Source of the DNA: Lunularia cruciata
Taxonomy: Eukaryota; Streptophyta; Marchantiopsida; Lunulariales; Lunulariaceae
NCBI GenBank assembly: GCA_948567375.1
Contig: OX419760.1
Location: 58,416,657 to 58,480,656, forward strand
DNA: 64,000 nucleotides
Reading direction: 5' to 3'
Under the pieces are notes generated by a model that saw nothing but the letters and a program-made list of their open reading frames with translations, was not told the DNA's origin and ran no database searches. Below are positions 47,029 through 59,704 of this stretch, one piece after another (within the stretch, counting starts at the first letter, position 1; each line of letters starts with the position of its first letter). The position numbers and the translations under genes were made by a program.

Positions 47029-49419
47029 ATATGTTAAGTAAATTTGTCTAGAAAACGTTAGTTCTAGGCGCTCCTGAATTTTCAGGGAGGCGATTGGAGG
47101 CAAGGATCCTCTAAGCACTTCTCCGCGAAACCAGACAAGGGTATTCAAGAGACTTGTATGTATAAATGGGTTAATGCCGAAATTTACCTGTCCTGCTGTA
47201 CCTCTGAAAGCTTGCTTTGTGACTAACTTTAGCTCATCAGTCTGGCTTTTGCATTCTGATTTACTCCGATCTTCTAAGCCATGCATGAATGTGAGATTCA
47301 GCCGGGGGATTCTGTTCTGAAACAGAAGGTTATCTTGGGAGTACAGTAGGATGCAAAGTGAATAACATGGTTCTTGCTTCCATGCTGAAGGTTCTCCACG
47401 GCGCACCGGTATCGACCCGTTCTTCTAGTGAAACCTTGAGAAGTTCTCCTGGAATACCCCATTTTCTGTTCATTTGAGCCAAACCTACGGTTGTCGCCCT
47501 CGTAATTTTGGGGATTACAAAGAGGCTTGAGAGTTGTTCGTACTCCCTGATTTCTGAGATTGCTCTTCAGACTACAGTACGTACCCTGTTCACGAACTTA
47601 GTCAAAGGTCCACTCATAACCCTCGCGTATACGTTTTTAGACCTGCTTAGACCGATGAACTACTAGGCTCCTTATGCTTGAATCTCATAACAAGCACGGT
47701 CATCGTCTTGTAGAACCCGCGTGTCCATTGTCGTGGTATCTTGGTTGGTGGTTCTCCCCACGTTATGGGTGGATGGTATGCCTTATGTCACAGGTTTTGT
47801 AAAACCTGCCAGTTTGCCTCACGTCTCTCGCTTGGTGGAGTCGTGATTTGACTCTAAACCACTCTACAGTGAATCTTGGTGTCTGGGCAGTTTCTGTCCA
47901 CGTTTCACTCCCACGTAGTTGGATAAGTTGCGATGAGGACACGACTGCATTGGGTAAAGTTCCACATCTCATATGCGTAATGTCGTGCATACATTCCCAT
48001 TAAACTACTCCTGATGTTTTTCTTCATATCAGTTTCACTCAGTTTCACACAACGGTACAAAGAACACACCTCGTAACAATAGCCTTCGTCCTTACAGGAT
48101 ACCCAACTAAACGAATACATCCTTGTATCCTTCTATTGTGCTTCCGAAACAAAGGGTCCTCCCTACTCATGAGAAATAAAGATTTCGCGGACGCGAATGC
48201 TCGTCTGGAGTCCCACTCCCAACGTGTAGGATACACGTTGCTTAAACGTGGATGATGGGTAAGAGATGGAGGATCTAATGAGTTTGTCCGCTTATTCAGT
48301 CAAGTCAAGTCAGTTCTACTAAGAAACTATGTCTTAAATTGAAGAGCATTTTGATACAACTACATGAAGAAGGAGAGCAGTCCTAGTCGTACAGCCACAT
48401 AGCCCGATCTGACCGTCCTTTCTCGCTGGCCGTTAGATCTTTCCACGGGAGCATGAGAGGATTAAGCCTTTCTTGTCCTGGGTAAACTTGCTATATATTA
48501 AATAAGCTTTGTGTTATCCAACCAATGTATTTGCTCGCAAGGTAAAAGATTTTCTTTGTGTCCGAGTATAGAACCCTTCCTATTATAAAACTTGAGAGCG
48601 CTAAAAGGGCTTGGAAGCAAGGCTCATTTGCATACTGAATTTCTTATAATTGCATTTTCAACCATGCTTATTGAAAAATGAGCATGGGATTGTATTTTTA
48701 TTCTTGCTAACAGTTAAACAGATTAGATGAGTATGTGTTATCAAATTTGGTAACATTTACTCATCAAATCTGTTGAACTGTTTAACTGAGTATATGTTGT
48801 CAAACATTAATTCATTTTCTCTTCTGTCTGATCGATTGAATCAAGTTTGGAAGTCTGACTTTTCATCATTTTTGGGATTAAGATTTAAGTGTGCTTTTTA
48901 TGTCATGATATATCTTTTAAAATTAACTTGAACTTGTCAATGATTGCATCAATATCAATTAGGCGGTTCCGTGGAATGGCAAAAATATGGCAAATACCCT
49001 TTAAAATACATTAAAGGGTATTAGGAGATGAGAGCAGAAGCATGAAAATGTATCCGAGGTCTTGTCACCTGGTAGTGCTCTTATCAAACCCCATTCTCAA
49101 ATATTAAAGGGAAACGTAATGTATGAAAAATACATTGAGAGAATCCTCAAGTAATTCAAATTTGGAACAAGTAGAAAGAAATATCGTTTTGACAAAGATA
49201 TATTACTTATTAGGTCCTGTTACTTGTGGAGCAAAGCAACCATTTGGAAATAAAAGATTAGTGGGCAAGGCCATACCTTACGGTAATCATTTTACCTTTA
49301 TACGTAATTAAGGACATACTCAGAGCGATCCCTCAGTCAACTTGGGTCAATTATGATATGATTAGTGAAGCTCGAGGAGGGAGATACACGATTAAAGAGA
49401 GAAAGAGTCGGTCTTGTGC
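47029..49419. other. Intergenic region after p24
   Basis: No gene is supported. From about 47,040 to 48,300 base composition is near balanced with scattered open pieces on the minus strand (for example 46951-47406 and 47763-48236) that match nothing I recognise. From 48,480 it is AT-rich and holds a hairpin at 48713-48786. Confidence 0.5.
48713..48786. repeat. Imperfect inverted repeat (hairpin)
   Basis: Arms beginning GTTAAACAG and ending CTGTTTAAC fold back around a TTT-centred loop near 48746. The inner arms (GATGAGTA...TTATCAAA against TTTGGTAACA...TACTCATC) pair over about 20 bp with few mismatches. It could be a small foldback MITE remnant or a small-RNA hairpin; nothing decides between them. 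Confidence 0.5.
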
Positions 49420-50289
49420 TCATGACTCAACTCCTGCAGCGATTGGTACTTGCTCGAGTTCGGAAACAGCCACATGGCGGGCAAGCATGCAGTTGTAGCC
49501 TTTTTGCTTCCAAGTGTTGATGCGCTCCAGCATGCTGACCATCTGGGTTTCGCTAAAAGAGACAAGTACCAAGAATGTCTTGATCGTCAAATTTTGAGCT
49601 CCCAAACCTACTGTTGTTAACGTCTACATACCTCTGAACAGCTTAAACTGACTAGTCGTTTGGAGCGTTTTGACTACCACCAGCACAAAATTGGAACGAG
49701 TCCATCACTTTTTGCATTAGGTTCGAGGATCCGATCGGTCGGACGAGTTAGTCGAGCGGGAGTAGGAAGCGTTAGCCCATTGCCGGTCTACGAGAGGAGG
49801 TTACTGAACTACGTGTGGGGAGCTGGTTGTGCTAATTTCACTTGTATTGTTATCTCCTACTCCTCATCTTTCAAGTGTACGCTATTTCGTGCGTTCAATG
49901 GAAAAGAGAAGCAGAATATATATCATGACACTGTACAGAAGTGCAGGGAAACTTTTTGAGAAGCGCAGCCAAATTGCTACTTTCTGTCGTCGTCGTGGTC
50001 TTCACAACGTCAGTGCTGCACAAGTACTGATTAGTAGTCTAACTAGCAGTGCATGTTTCTTCTACGGTCTCGGTGCATGCTGCTGCTATTACTACTACTC
50101 TTTCGGCTATCGATCTTATATTCACGAGTAAGGGGTTACGTTTAAATTTTGTGTTTCTCCAGGCTGCGGCTCCTGCTAGTGGTGGTGGCTCACGGCAGAT
50201 CGAGTCGACACGTCCGTTTTATTTCGTATCATCACCTACTGCTCGTGGATCCATTCAACTGTCGCATTATCTTCTTCCTGTAAGTTCAC
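49420..50289. other. Intergenic region before the oxidoreductase gene
   Basis: A 61-residue open frame on the minus strand (49420-49605) and several plus-strand frames are present, but none shows a recognisable motif. I treat the stretch as distal promoter. Confidence 0.4.
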
Positions 50290-50432
50290 ACGTATTGGAC
50301 TCTTGCGCGCATCGTATCGACAATGCATGCAAGAGCTTGTCTGTGCTAATTTCTAGACGTATTGGTCTCTTGCATGCATCGTATTTACAATGCACAATAC
50401 TATGCATGCAAGAGCTTAGTCTGTGCAATTTT
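50290..50432. promoter_or_regulatory. Duplicated RY-motif (CATGCA) module with hairpin
   Basis: A segment of about 65 bp is present twice in tandem (about 50290-50350 and 50358-50432). TGCATGCA occurs at 50324-50331, 50371-50378 and 50403-50410. In the second copy CTCTTGCATGCAT (50367-50379) and its exact reverse complement (50402-50414) form a 13-bp stem. CATGCA is the RY element bound by B3-domain factors of the ABI3/FUS3/LEC2 group. It lies about 200-330 bp before the start codon of the next gene; a regulatory role is inferred. Confidence 0.5.
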
Positions 50433-50475
50433 TCAGGGGAAGGCATGTATGGATAGATACTAATATTGCTCTGTA

Positions 50476-50476
50476 C

Positions 50477-50550
<74 letters not shown>
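50476..50550. repeat. GT/GA compound microsatellite
   Basis: A (GT)n run is followed without break by about 30 GA repeats, ending 71 bp before the oxidoreductase start codon, so probably in its 5' leader or core promoter. GA repeats in plant promoters are bound by BBR/BPC factors. The long minus-strand frame across it only translates the repeat. Confidence 0.9.
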
Positions 50551-50553
<3 letters not shown>

Positions 50554-50621
50554 ACGTGCGACGAGTAATAATGCACGAGTTGGGTTCTAACGTGTGGAGA
50601 TGAGTGAATAATGTGCAGAGA

Positions 50622-53600
50622 ATGGCTCAAGCAGAGACACATTCGAAGATGGTGCACGACATGCGAAATGCCAATACTCCTGGACTTAGACACACTGTTT
50701 GGGACCAGGATAAACTGGAGGTGAAGTACCCGAAATTGGAGGATGATATCAATGCGGATGTCGTCGTTATTGGCGCCGGAATTGTGGGTCTCAGTGTTGC
50801 CTACAACTTGGCCAAGCATGGCAAGTCTGTCGTTGTATTGGAATATAAAGTCAGAGGTTCTCCTCTCCTTCCTCTCTCCTTTGAAAAGATTTTGTTTGTT
50901 CATGACGTAATCTTCGCAGACGGCTTGTAGACCAATTTTGCGGGTGCTCTTGTGATTGTCATACAGCGATACATGCAGATAGATTGTCAGATTAAAGTAT
51001 AATTGGCTAGGGGTAAGCATGACAGCTCCTTTGTGATACCTGATTGAAAGTTATTTAAGTTAAGCATGTAAATTATAGCCTAGGACTCTAAATTTCTTCC
51101 ATATCAGAAGGGTAAGCCTGAGAAGGTTTTCAAACCCAAAGATGCTTTTCCTGGTCAGTAGCATAGAGGGGAGGAGAAGCCAGACAGTTACCCTGCCTAA
51201 CAATATGAAGCGATAAATGCAGATAGATTGTCAGATTATAGTACAATTGACTAGGGGTAAGCCTGACAGCTCCTTTAGGATGCTTGATTGAAACTTATAT
51301 AAGTTCATGTATGTTATAGCCTAGGACTCTAAATTTCTTCCATATCAGAAGGGTAAGCCTGAGAAGGTTTTCAAACCCAAAGATGCTTTTCCTGGTCAGT
51401 AGCATAGAGGGGAGGAGAAGCCAGATCGGTTACCCTGCCTAACAATATGAATTTATCTGGAAGGTAGAATTCCACTCTTTTTCTAGTTCATCCCTTGATA
51501 AGGATGAAGTAAGATCCATTGATCCTGTGAAATACGGAAGTCTTTGATTGTCTTGGAACCAATCGTTCTTAGTGAGCTTTCATTTGAAGGTTGTAAACAC
51601 TTTTGCTTATTGTGCAGTTACGAAGAATGAGCGGCTGAATAGAAGTGAGGACTGTACCAGTTAGGATCCTAGGTTTAGACCCCTTTGTCTTTCGTGTCTG
51701 ACGCTTTCAATTATTCTTGTTTTCAGGTGGAGGGCAAACAGGGCGGACAACTGCGCACCTTATGCAATGGTTTGATGACTTCTACTTTGAAGTTGAAAAG
51801 GCCCATGGGACGGAGATTGCAGCTCTACAGGCCGACAGCCAGAGAAAATCCATCGACTGGGTTGAGCAGGTCGTAAAAGACGAGCAGATTGAATGCAAAT
51901 TCACGAGACTTGATGGATATTTGTTTCCACATGAGGATACGAGGGAAGCGCAAGAGGCTCTCCGAAAGGTAAGTACATACATGTTTGTCGTTATTATTGA
52001 TTCCATCGCCAGGTCGTTGAGGTTTGTGTCTTGGGTTTAAAATATGTCAGGTGTGAAAGACTCAGCTGAACATGAATTGGGTGTTCGAGTTCTCTTGTTT
52101 CAAGTACCATTGTGGTGAAACTGAATTTGTTTGATATCATTCACAGGAATATGTTGCTGCCAAGAAATTTGGATTTGACGTCAGCATGATTAATCTTGCA
52201 AAAGAACCACAGCACGGAAAAATTGACACTGCAATCAAGTTCCCAAACAATGCGGAATTTCATCCACTTATGTAAGTAAAGTCTCCAACCAACCAACCAA
52301 CTAACCAACCAAGAGCTTCAAGGATTTACGAAAATTCTTAATATGTTGCAATTCTGGCTACCAAAAATGAGAGCTCCAATTATTATTAATGTGTGCACAG
52401 GCTAAATTTTTTTTAAAGAATTGGTAGAATTGAGCTGTTTACAGGTACATAGAGGGATTGGCCAAAGCAGTGGTGAAATATGGAGGGAAAATCTTTGAAC
52501 AAACGAAAGCCTTCAGTGTTGAGAAAACCAAAGTTACAACGGAGGACGGGAAAACTGTGACAGCAGGAGCTGTGGTGATGGCTACGAACTCCCCTCAGAA
52601 TCACAACTTGTTGATTCATGCCCGTCAAACTCCTTGGCGATCTTACGCCATAGGCTTGAAAGTTCCAAAAGGCTCTGTACCGTGAGTATCTAAGACTGGA
52701 ACTTATGAGAGTTTGATGGTTGATTTTGGAAAGGTGCTTCGAGTGACTAACATGTTAGAGGGAACTGGTGTCCTATTGAGCTGAATGTGCTACTTGGACC
52801 TTTGTGTTGACAGTCGCTGCCAGTGGTGGGACACCGCTGAACGTTATCACTATGTGAGAACTGAGCCCAAAGATGGATATGATGTCTTGATCGTGGGAGG
52901 TGAGGACACGAGCAGTGGTCAGAAGCCGAAGGATTTCCATGACCCATTTGGTGACCTCGAGAAATGGACTCGAAAACGCTGGACCATGGTAGAAGAAGTG
53001 TTATACCGGTGGACGGGTCAGGTAAAGTATGACTGTTCTTGTATAGATTGCAGTCAAGTCCTGATAGCGCCTGAAAGAGTTATGGAAGACCGCACCGTAT
53101 TATATCTTCGGTTTCCAGACCGGAACATGTATATCACAGCAAAACAGCTTTGGTAGTATTTGGTAGTAGTGTGTGTGTGAAAGGTAGTAAGAAAAGAGTC
53201 AAGAAGATGAGACGATTTCAATGTCGACGTATAGCTTACATAAACTTGTCTAGTCTGAATGAATCAAACGCGATCCGCTTGCAATCAGGATCAGCTCTCG
53301 AGTGGAACCTGATCCTCTCGAGTGTCCTTGAAACACTCGTGAAGAGCTGCTATCTCTTTCATGATAGGGCAAATCCAAGTGCCAGAGTTAGTTGTTGTAC
53401 ATTATCATATTTGGTCGGAAAACAGTCGATTTTCTTACTTGGTCATTTTCGTGATGATGAATAGGTATTTGATCCTGAGGATTACCTTCACCTTATTGGT
53501 AAAGAGCCTATGAAGTCTGGAAAGGGAGAAATCTACATTGTCACAGGTAAAACCAAACAGTCAATTGTCAATTTTAAAACCACTCTTCTAAAGCTTGTGA

Positions 53601-54733
53601 GCGGCAATAAGTTACCACCACAAAACTAAAGCTTGTTGAGACGTACAAGGCACTTGTAGTTGTAAGTCTTGCTTCTTGTCGCAGGGGACAGTGGACAAGG
53701 CATGACTTTGAGTGGAATTGCTGGAATCTTGATCACGGATCTCATTTTGAAAAAGAAGAACGCATGGGAGAAAGTGTATGATCCCAGCCGACTCTTACCT
53801 CCTACAATGGACGTACTCTCCAGCCTAGGAGAGGAAGTCTCGCATACAGTAAAGGTTAGTACCATTCATAAAATTTATTATATTCCCAGCCTTGAGTACC
53901 AAGAGACATCTAAAGTATTATTTCATTGTTGTTGTTTCATTACGTCAACAGTCAAGCTGTGTGGTTGAGCCAGTGCCTATCCTTTTGTACGTCATGACTT
54001 TGGAACATCTAGATAAGGCATTCATTCTTCGACCGAACTGGTCGCAACAGCATGTTTCTGCACTCAGAGATTGATTAGTATGTGACCTCGTAAGCAGCAT
54101 ACTCTTTGAGAAAGAGGAGTTCCAAGCATCATCCACCCTGAATTTCAAATTTGGAGAGAAGCTTTCTCTCACTCATGTGAAGGAAACAAGACGAAAGCAG
54201 AAGGAGACGTACAGAACACAGACATTTTCATGCATAGACGTGGAGCCTTCGAAGATATTCTTTGGGAAAAAGCATCATTCAAGTCGAGAAAGTAGTGTGA
54301 AAACTCGTCAGTCTCTGATCTCCTTTTTTCCACTTCTGGTTGTTGTGCAGGGTTACGCTGATACTATACCTGGAGTTGGCACTGACTCCGTGGACATCGA
54401 GGACCTGGTCCCTTGTAGTGGAGCAGTGATGGAGAAAGGTCTGAAGAAGCTTGCCGTGTACAAAGACGAGAAAGGATGCGTACACCGATTTTCTGGTGAG
54501 CTTCAGCTTCCAAAACCTTATACAGTAGTTACATGACCCAACTGTTCTCGAATCTCAGGGTGTCTCACATAACTTTGTCCTCGCTCATTGCAGCTGTATG
54601 TCCGCACATGAAAGCTATCATAAAGTGGAACCCAATTGACGGCACGTTCGACTGCCCTGCCCATGGCTCCATCTTCGATGCCTATGGCAAGTTGGTGAAT
54701 GGACCGGCGAAGGCCGATCTGCAGGAAGCATAG
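50622..54733 (+). CDS. FAD-dependent oxidoreductase with C-terminal Rieske [2Fe-2S] domain
   Basis: Nine exons (50622-50856, 51727-51968, 52147-52271, 52445-52681, 52814-53021, 53465-53546, 53685-53854, 54351-54495, 54594-54733) read through to 527 residues. The N-terminal half is a DAO-type (glycine/D-amino-acid oxidase-like) FAD fold: dinucleotide motif GAGIVG at 51-56 with the ribose-binding E74, and TGDSGQGMT near 390-400 as the second FAD contact. The C-terminus has a Rieske cluster site, C484-x-H486 and C502-x2-H505. This order and length match the bacterial YhfW-like family, whose substrate is unknown to me. No clear transit peptide is seen. All introns are GT-AG, although the first donor (GTTCTC) is weak. 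The start follows no other in-frame ATG and gives the family's usual lead-in. The substrate cannot be predicted. Confidence 0.88.
50966..51451. repeat. 244-bp tandem duplication in intron 1 of the oxidoreductase gene
   Basis: Two head-to-tail copies (50966-51209 and 51210-51451) share blocks such as GCGATA, AGATAGATTGTCAGATTA and TATAGCCTAGGACTC with only scattered differences. Both lie inside the 870-bp first intron and have no coding signal. Confidence 0.85.
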
Positions 54734-57700
54734 ATCAGTGAATCAATCGCACTGAAACAGTACACATGTCCTGGCGTCCCACAATTTTGAGTACTGTACC
54801 TGGAGAACGTTTCGGCTCTTTCTTTCAGGAAATCCATAGCTGCTTCGGTACTGCAATCTGCAGTTTGTCTTTACTATCAGTGTGAGTTGGTTGATATTTG
54901 ACCAGAATTGGTAGTACTGTTCCCATCACGAGCCAGAGGAGGCAGGAAGTTGCGAGGTCTAGGGAAGGACGATCTGTTCGCCTAGAAGCATGCCCACGGA
55001 AACACTCCGTATGTTCCAAAGAGATGCATTTTGGATGGACTTGGAGATTTTTTCCCCTACTAAGACACGAGTCGAGCAGATGTCAATGGCAGGAAAAATT
55101 TAATCCGTACTGCCAGAAAGTAAACTACAATATCGTCAACATTGACGTAAGAAACCCGGAAAGCTTTGTAAATCGTGAGGTAAGCAATGACTTTCCACAT
55201 TGTATTCACTCGACGGCCGGGTAGTGACCTGAGTTGTTATTGTCTACACGCACCGCGCTAGCAGCAGCAGCACAACCCTTGTACTTCATATAGCCTAGGT
55301 ATCATCAACATCTCGTCTTCAGTAATCCTGAGGGATTCATATCACTTAGTCGTCTTTTGTAAAAGAACAGGATCGCTAACATCAGTAGCTCCAGTATCTG
55401 CTGGTTCACTGGTGATGTGGGATTCATATACAGATTTGGACGATATTGATTCTGCGTACTGTACGACAACTGGAGGCAGTTTTCATCTGATGTAAAACCC
55501 AACATCACTAATAGCTTGCACATTGGTACTGTACTGCTAGTGGATGTCCTCTTCACGGGCAGTTGTCATCATAATCTGAGTTGGGTCGAACCTTTTGTAT
55601 TTTTGGTAATGGAAAGCTTTTCTCGTATTACATTAGGGCAGTTGTCCAATCTAGGGGTCGAAGCACTCGGAAGGACACGAGAACTTCTCCTTCCCAAAGT
55701 TCCAAGATCTAGTCTTGTCTTGGTCCAAATTGCGCAATAATATATCGTGTAGAATTAGCCATGAGTTTTAACTCATGAATAATTACTATACACGGTCTGT
55801 CTTCCATCACTTGCCATGTAGAAGTATACATCGTCTTTCTATCCTCCATTCACTTGTACAACTATACATTGTCTTTCGTCCACTCACTTCTGAAGCGTGG
55901 AAACTTATGGACACCCTGGGAAGCACTCGGGGAGCGGAAGTAATCTGGTCTTTCTTTTGTCAAATTGTGTTGACGGGATTACCAAAACGGGTGCATCATG
56001 GTTGCCACTTGGCTGGCCGCTGTACCTCCAGTGAAGAAGAATCGAGAGGGCAGAACCAACGCCACACGTACATGTGGTGCTACTGGGTACCGAGCGCTAG
56101 CTGCGACTGATGAATATTTTGTCCAGATTATTCTTGGTCCTTCCTGTCTCTTTGCCCCTATTTCAAAGTTTGCCATCTTCAACGGAGAAGATTTCAGCAG
56201 CACTTTTCTCTAGTTTCTGATGCGGAAAGGTTCATCGCAAGTCCACCAGCTCTGAACAAATTCACGCGCTGCTACCACTAATTCGCCACGTAAAGATCGC
56301 GACTTGACCTTGTTTGACCGCACCATCTGTCCAACTGCCACACCTTCCTTCTCTTTCCACGAGTCTGATTGGCAGAATACGCGTACCGCGGCGGATAGGG
56401 AATTTTCACTGGAAGTGAAAGCAGGCGAAACGAACATATTCTCGAATCTTCCTGAAAGTTGCAAAGTAAGTCCAGAAAGTTGCTAATAGATTCCTGTAAC
56501 TCGCACGCGTGCGTAGAAGGGTGCGGGGGCCTGGACCTTTCTTGGATTGGATTGAAGTTTTATTGAATCCTTGAAATTTATTTATGGAGTAATAGAAAAT
56601 CCAACACATTCTTTCTAACACCGATACAAAAGATTAGTAACACACACTGATGGATTGAATCGATAGTTTACAACCGCCGCCAAATTGCGATTATTGACAA
56701 GTTGCTACTACTTTCTAAAAGGAACGCTTAATCTATGGTTAAACTTTAACTGCTCCAAAGTCGAGTCGCATCCGACCACGATACAGAGTAATCGGGACCC
56801 GGGAGTTTTATATTATATCCCCGGACGGTGGCTCTTGCGAGGGGAAGGGACAACAGGAAATATGCAATTATGGAACATTCTTTTGAATGGTATTCTGTTT
56901 GGAACTGCTTTGATTGCATGCAGACGAGTGTAATGCCATTAACAAGAAAAGTACGAAAGTTTTTCAACCGTATGCAAGATTGCAAGAACCGGAGCAGCAT
57001 CTGAATCGTCATCAGAGGCACGGACCAAGTAACTGCCTCGGGACTTCTCAATCCCGTGCTGCACTTGGACAGTAGAGTAGAGAGCAGTGGCGATGGCTGG
57101 GGAGAGCGCACTTTGCTTCGCTAATCAGGATGCATTAGCTTGATTGATGATTAGTTTATGGATTCTATTCACTAATGCCTTCTTTCTTTGAGTTGACTAA
57201 TGTTTCTCATCCCCTTACCGTCTATGATTAACCTAAGTTTCGGTAATAAGGGTTTATTTGCCAGTGTGCGTTCATTAAAATATATCTCTTTTTAATTAAA
57301 TTTAAAGGTTTTAAAGACTTGTTTACTGCGCATTTTCATCACATTTTCACTTTAAGGATTAGGTATATAATGTGTAAGAAGGAATAAAGACTACCGCTGA
57401 GAATCATTCAATAATGAAGATGCTTGTATCCACAGAGAATATCAAAGACACCGTTTTTTTCTATAATTTTAATCATTAAGATTTTGAAGAGATCAGAGAG
57501 GATAGTTATCTTGTTGTCAGTATGACCTTTGTAATATATAAAATAATCATACTTAAAATAAGATTACATATAACCAATACAGGGGATAAGTTTTAGACGC
57601 TTACGTCTTTTGATCCTTTCCACAGTAATGTCCTTTATAATAGTACTCTCTCGGTCTACCCAAGTTGAAGCTTGTCCAACTTGGGTAAATGTCACAAGAA

Positions 57701-59690
57701 GTCGGAAGGTTAGTAGTGTTAGTGCTTCTCGATCTCCAGGCCAACTTGAGCTGGATCGAATATCCCAAAGAATAGAACAACTTCCATAGAATACCACTCC
57801 GATAAATATTCATGAATAATTTATGAGAATGGGATATGATTTCATAACCTCACATGGTTCTTGACATCTTTCTTTAGATTAGACATTTTATCTACTATCC
57901 ATGATGTTTCATTGCAAACTTATTTAAACACCTAAGTTTTATATAGGGTAAAAAGTAACTCTGTCTACTCTGTCACAGTACATTCAACCTATGAGGGTAC
58001 AGTCTCCTGTTTATATCTACACTACAAGAGAAGGACCTCTAATTCCACAAACACGATTTTTTATTAAATCCATAATATCTGAAAAGCAAGAACTCCTCCT
58101 ACCTATTATTGGTAGTCAGAAATGAGTAGATTAACTTAGTTGACAGCTTGCCTAATACTACTTGCAATGGACCTCATGGGCTTTTGGAGCTGAGGCCTGC
58201 ACCCAGTTGTGCAGAAAGTCGATAAAAATCTACACCATTTGTTAGCGTTTGTTACACATAGTGACGTTATTTTGATAAAGAAGTTGCAAGGACGGCAAGT
58301 GGTACACTGAGAGAATCCATCCATGTGTGAAGTGTTCGTTCTGGACTGGAGAAGGAGAAGGAGTTGAAGAACAGTTGGGCAGAAGACCTGTCTCGTCCAG
58401 TGCGTGGTTCTGTCGGTTTGAGTTTGAGCGTTTTTATTGGAGGCGGTACTCCGCACTTTGATGCTCATCCTTTTGACTGATATTGTCTTTAAATGGCACC
58501 CTGTAGATTCCACACAAAAGATTGGGGGAATCATATTTAAGTGGTCAGAAAAAGCAGTGAATTACGGAAAAGCTCCTCGGCCTAGGACTTCAGCCATTCA
58601 CTCAGGATACCCCCACACCAAATCATCGGGAGTGATGATTACGATGACGAGAACGGGCGTTGCTTGAGGCTGGTAGTTTCGAGAGAACATCTCGCATCGA
58701 CCCCCCTGTAAATTCCTGGCAGTCCGCTAGCGTTGCACATGGCGGTCTCGCCAGATAACATCACCAGCGCCATGTCACCCACTCAGCTCTACTTGACGGC
58801 TACGTGGCTTCGTCTATAATCTGACGTGGCGTGGAACGTCGCACAAGATTGTGACGAAAGGGCTTTCGAGAGGTTGGTTCATGTCAGAGTATATTTGCCC
58901 AGCTAAATCAGAAGAGAGTCTCGTTTCCATCTTGTCTAAACAGAACCTCGCCTCTTGCACTTGATAACCGCGTTTTGTCCCATGCCAGGTATGCCCAGTC
59001 CACGTCATGAGACGCCTGTTTCCACGCTCACATGACTTTTTGGACCAGCGTGTGCGGTCATGCTGGGATGGCTTGTGTGCAGAGGTGGACGAAAGGAAGA
59101 AGAGGGCCATAAAGTGACCCTACATGATGAATCTCTCGTTGCTCGAGGTAACTCAGTTGTGAATGTCTGGTCGGGACAGTTGGGGTAATTCATGAGCCGA
59201 GAAGAGGAGCAGCGTTTTCCTAGGAAACGGGGGGATGGGGGCACAAGGCTCAAAACAAGGAGTTCAAACCAGCGTCATGAGGATTACATACTTTAATCTG
59301 TTCACGAGAAGAAAGTAATCCTCCGTGTCCAGTAGTGAGGGAGGGAGCGAATCGATGAAAGACAGACAGACGTGCGTTGGATAAATCACATGGCAATAAC
59401 TTTGATTCAAATTGTGGGCTGACAACACTTCTGGAACAAGACAACTCCGCGTAGGCGAGAGTATAAGATGATCGATGCCTTGGTACCATGATTCAGGACA
59501 TCTCGGACTCATCAAAACTGGACCGCTTCGCTCACTTGCTTGCTCTTGTTGGAGTGGGTTGGGCAGTCAATCATGATGATATATCACCCCTCCCGAGCTT
59601 GACGGAATCCGATCCCGATGCTGTAATTTTCTGATTACGTTTGGTTCTGGAGCTGTCTCGTGATCACTGGGAGTGGAGACACAAGGCGGC
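54734..59690. other. Intergenic region between oxidoreductase and P450 genes
   Basis: About 5 kb without a gene I can support. Open frames are short, overlap on both strands and lack motifs. An AT-rich stretch lies at about 57,230-58,130. The 57560-57815 minus-strand frame and the 58136-58534 minus-strand frame were examined and not recognised. Confidence 0.45.
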
Positions 59691-59696
59691 GGGTGG

Positions 59697-59704
59697 TATA
59701 AAAG
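59697..59704 (+). promoter_or_regulatory. Candidate TATA box of the P450 gene
   Basis: A clean TATAAAAG-type box lies in a GC-richer context (GGTGGTATAAAAGACG). If used, transcription would start near 59730, leaving about 600 bp of 5' leader. A good donor (CAG/GTGAGC at 59812-59817) suggests the leader contains an intron. Confidence 0.45.

Noticed and set aside
47040-48300. Possible LTR or retrotransposon remnant in the p24 downstream region
   Set aside because: A GGGGATTACA end-like motif at 47510-47519 has no partner, no target duplication and no coding match.
50460-51020. 186-codon minus-strand open frame
   Set aside because: Its Ser-Leu run is only the translation of the GA repeat, and the rest is antisense to exon 1 of the oxidoreductase.
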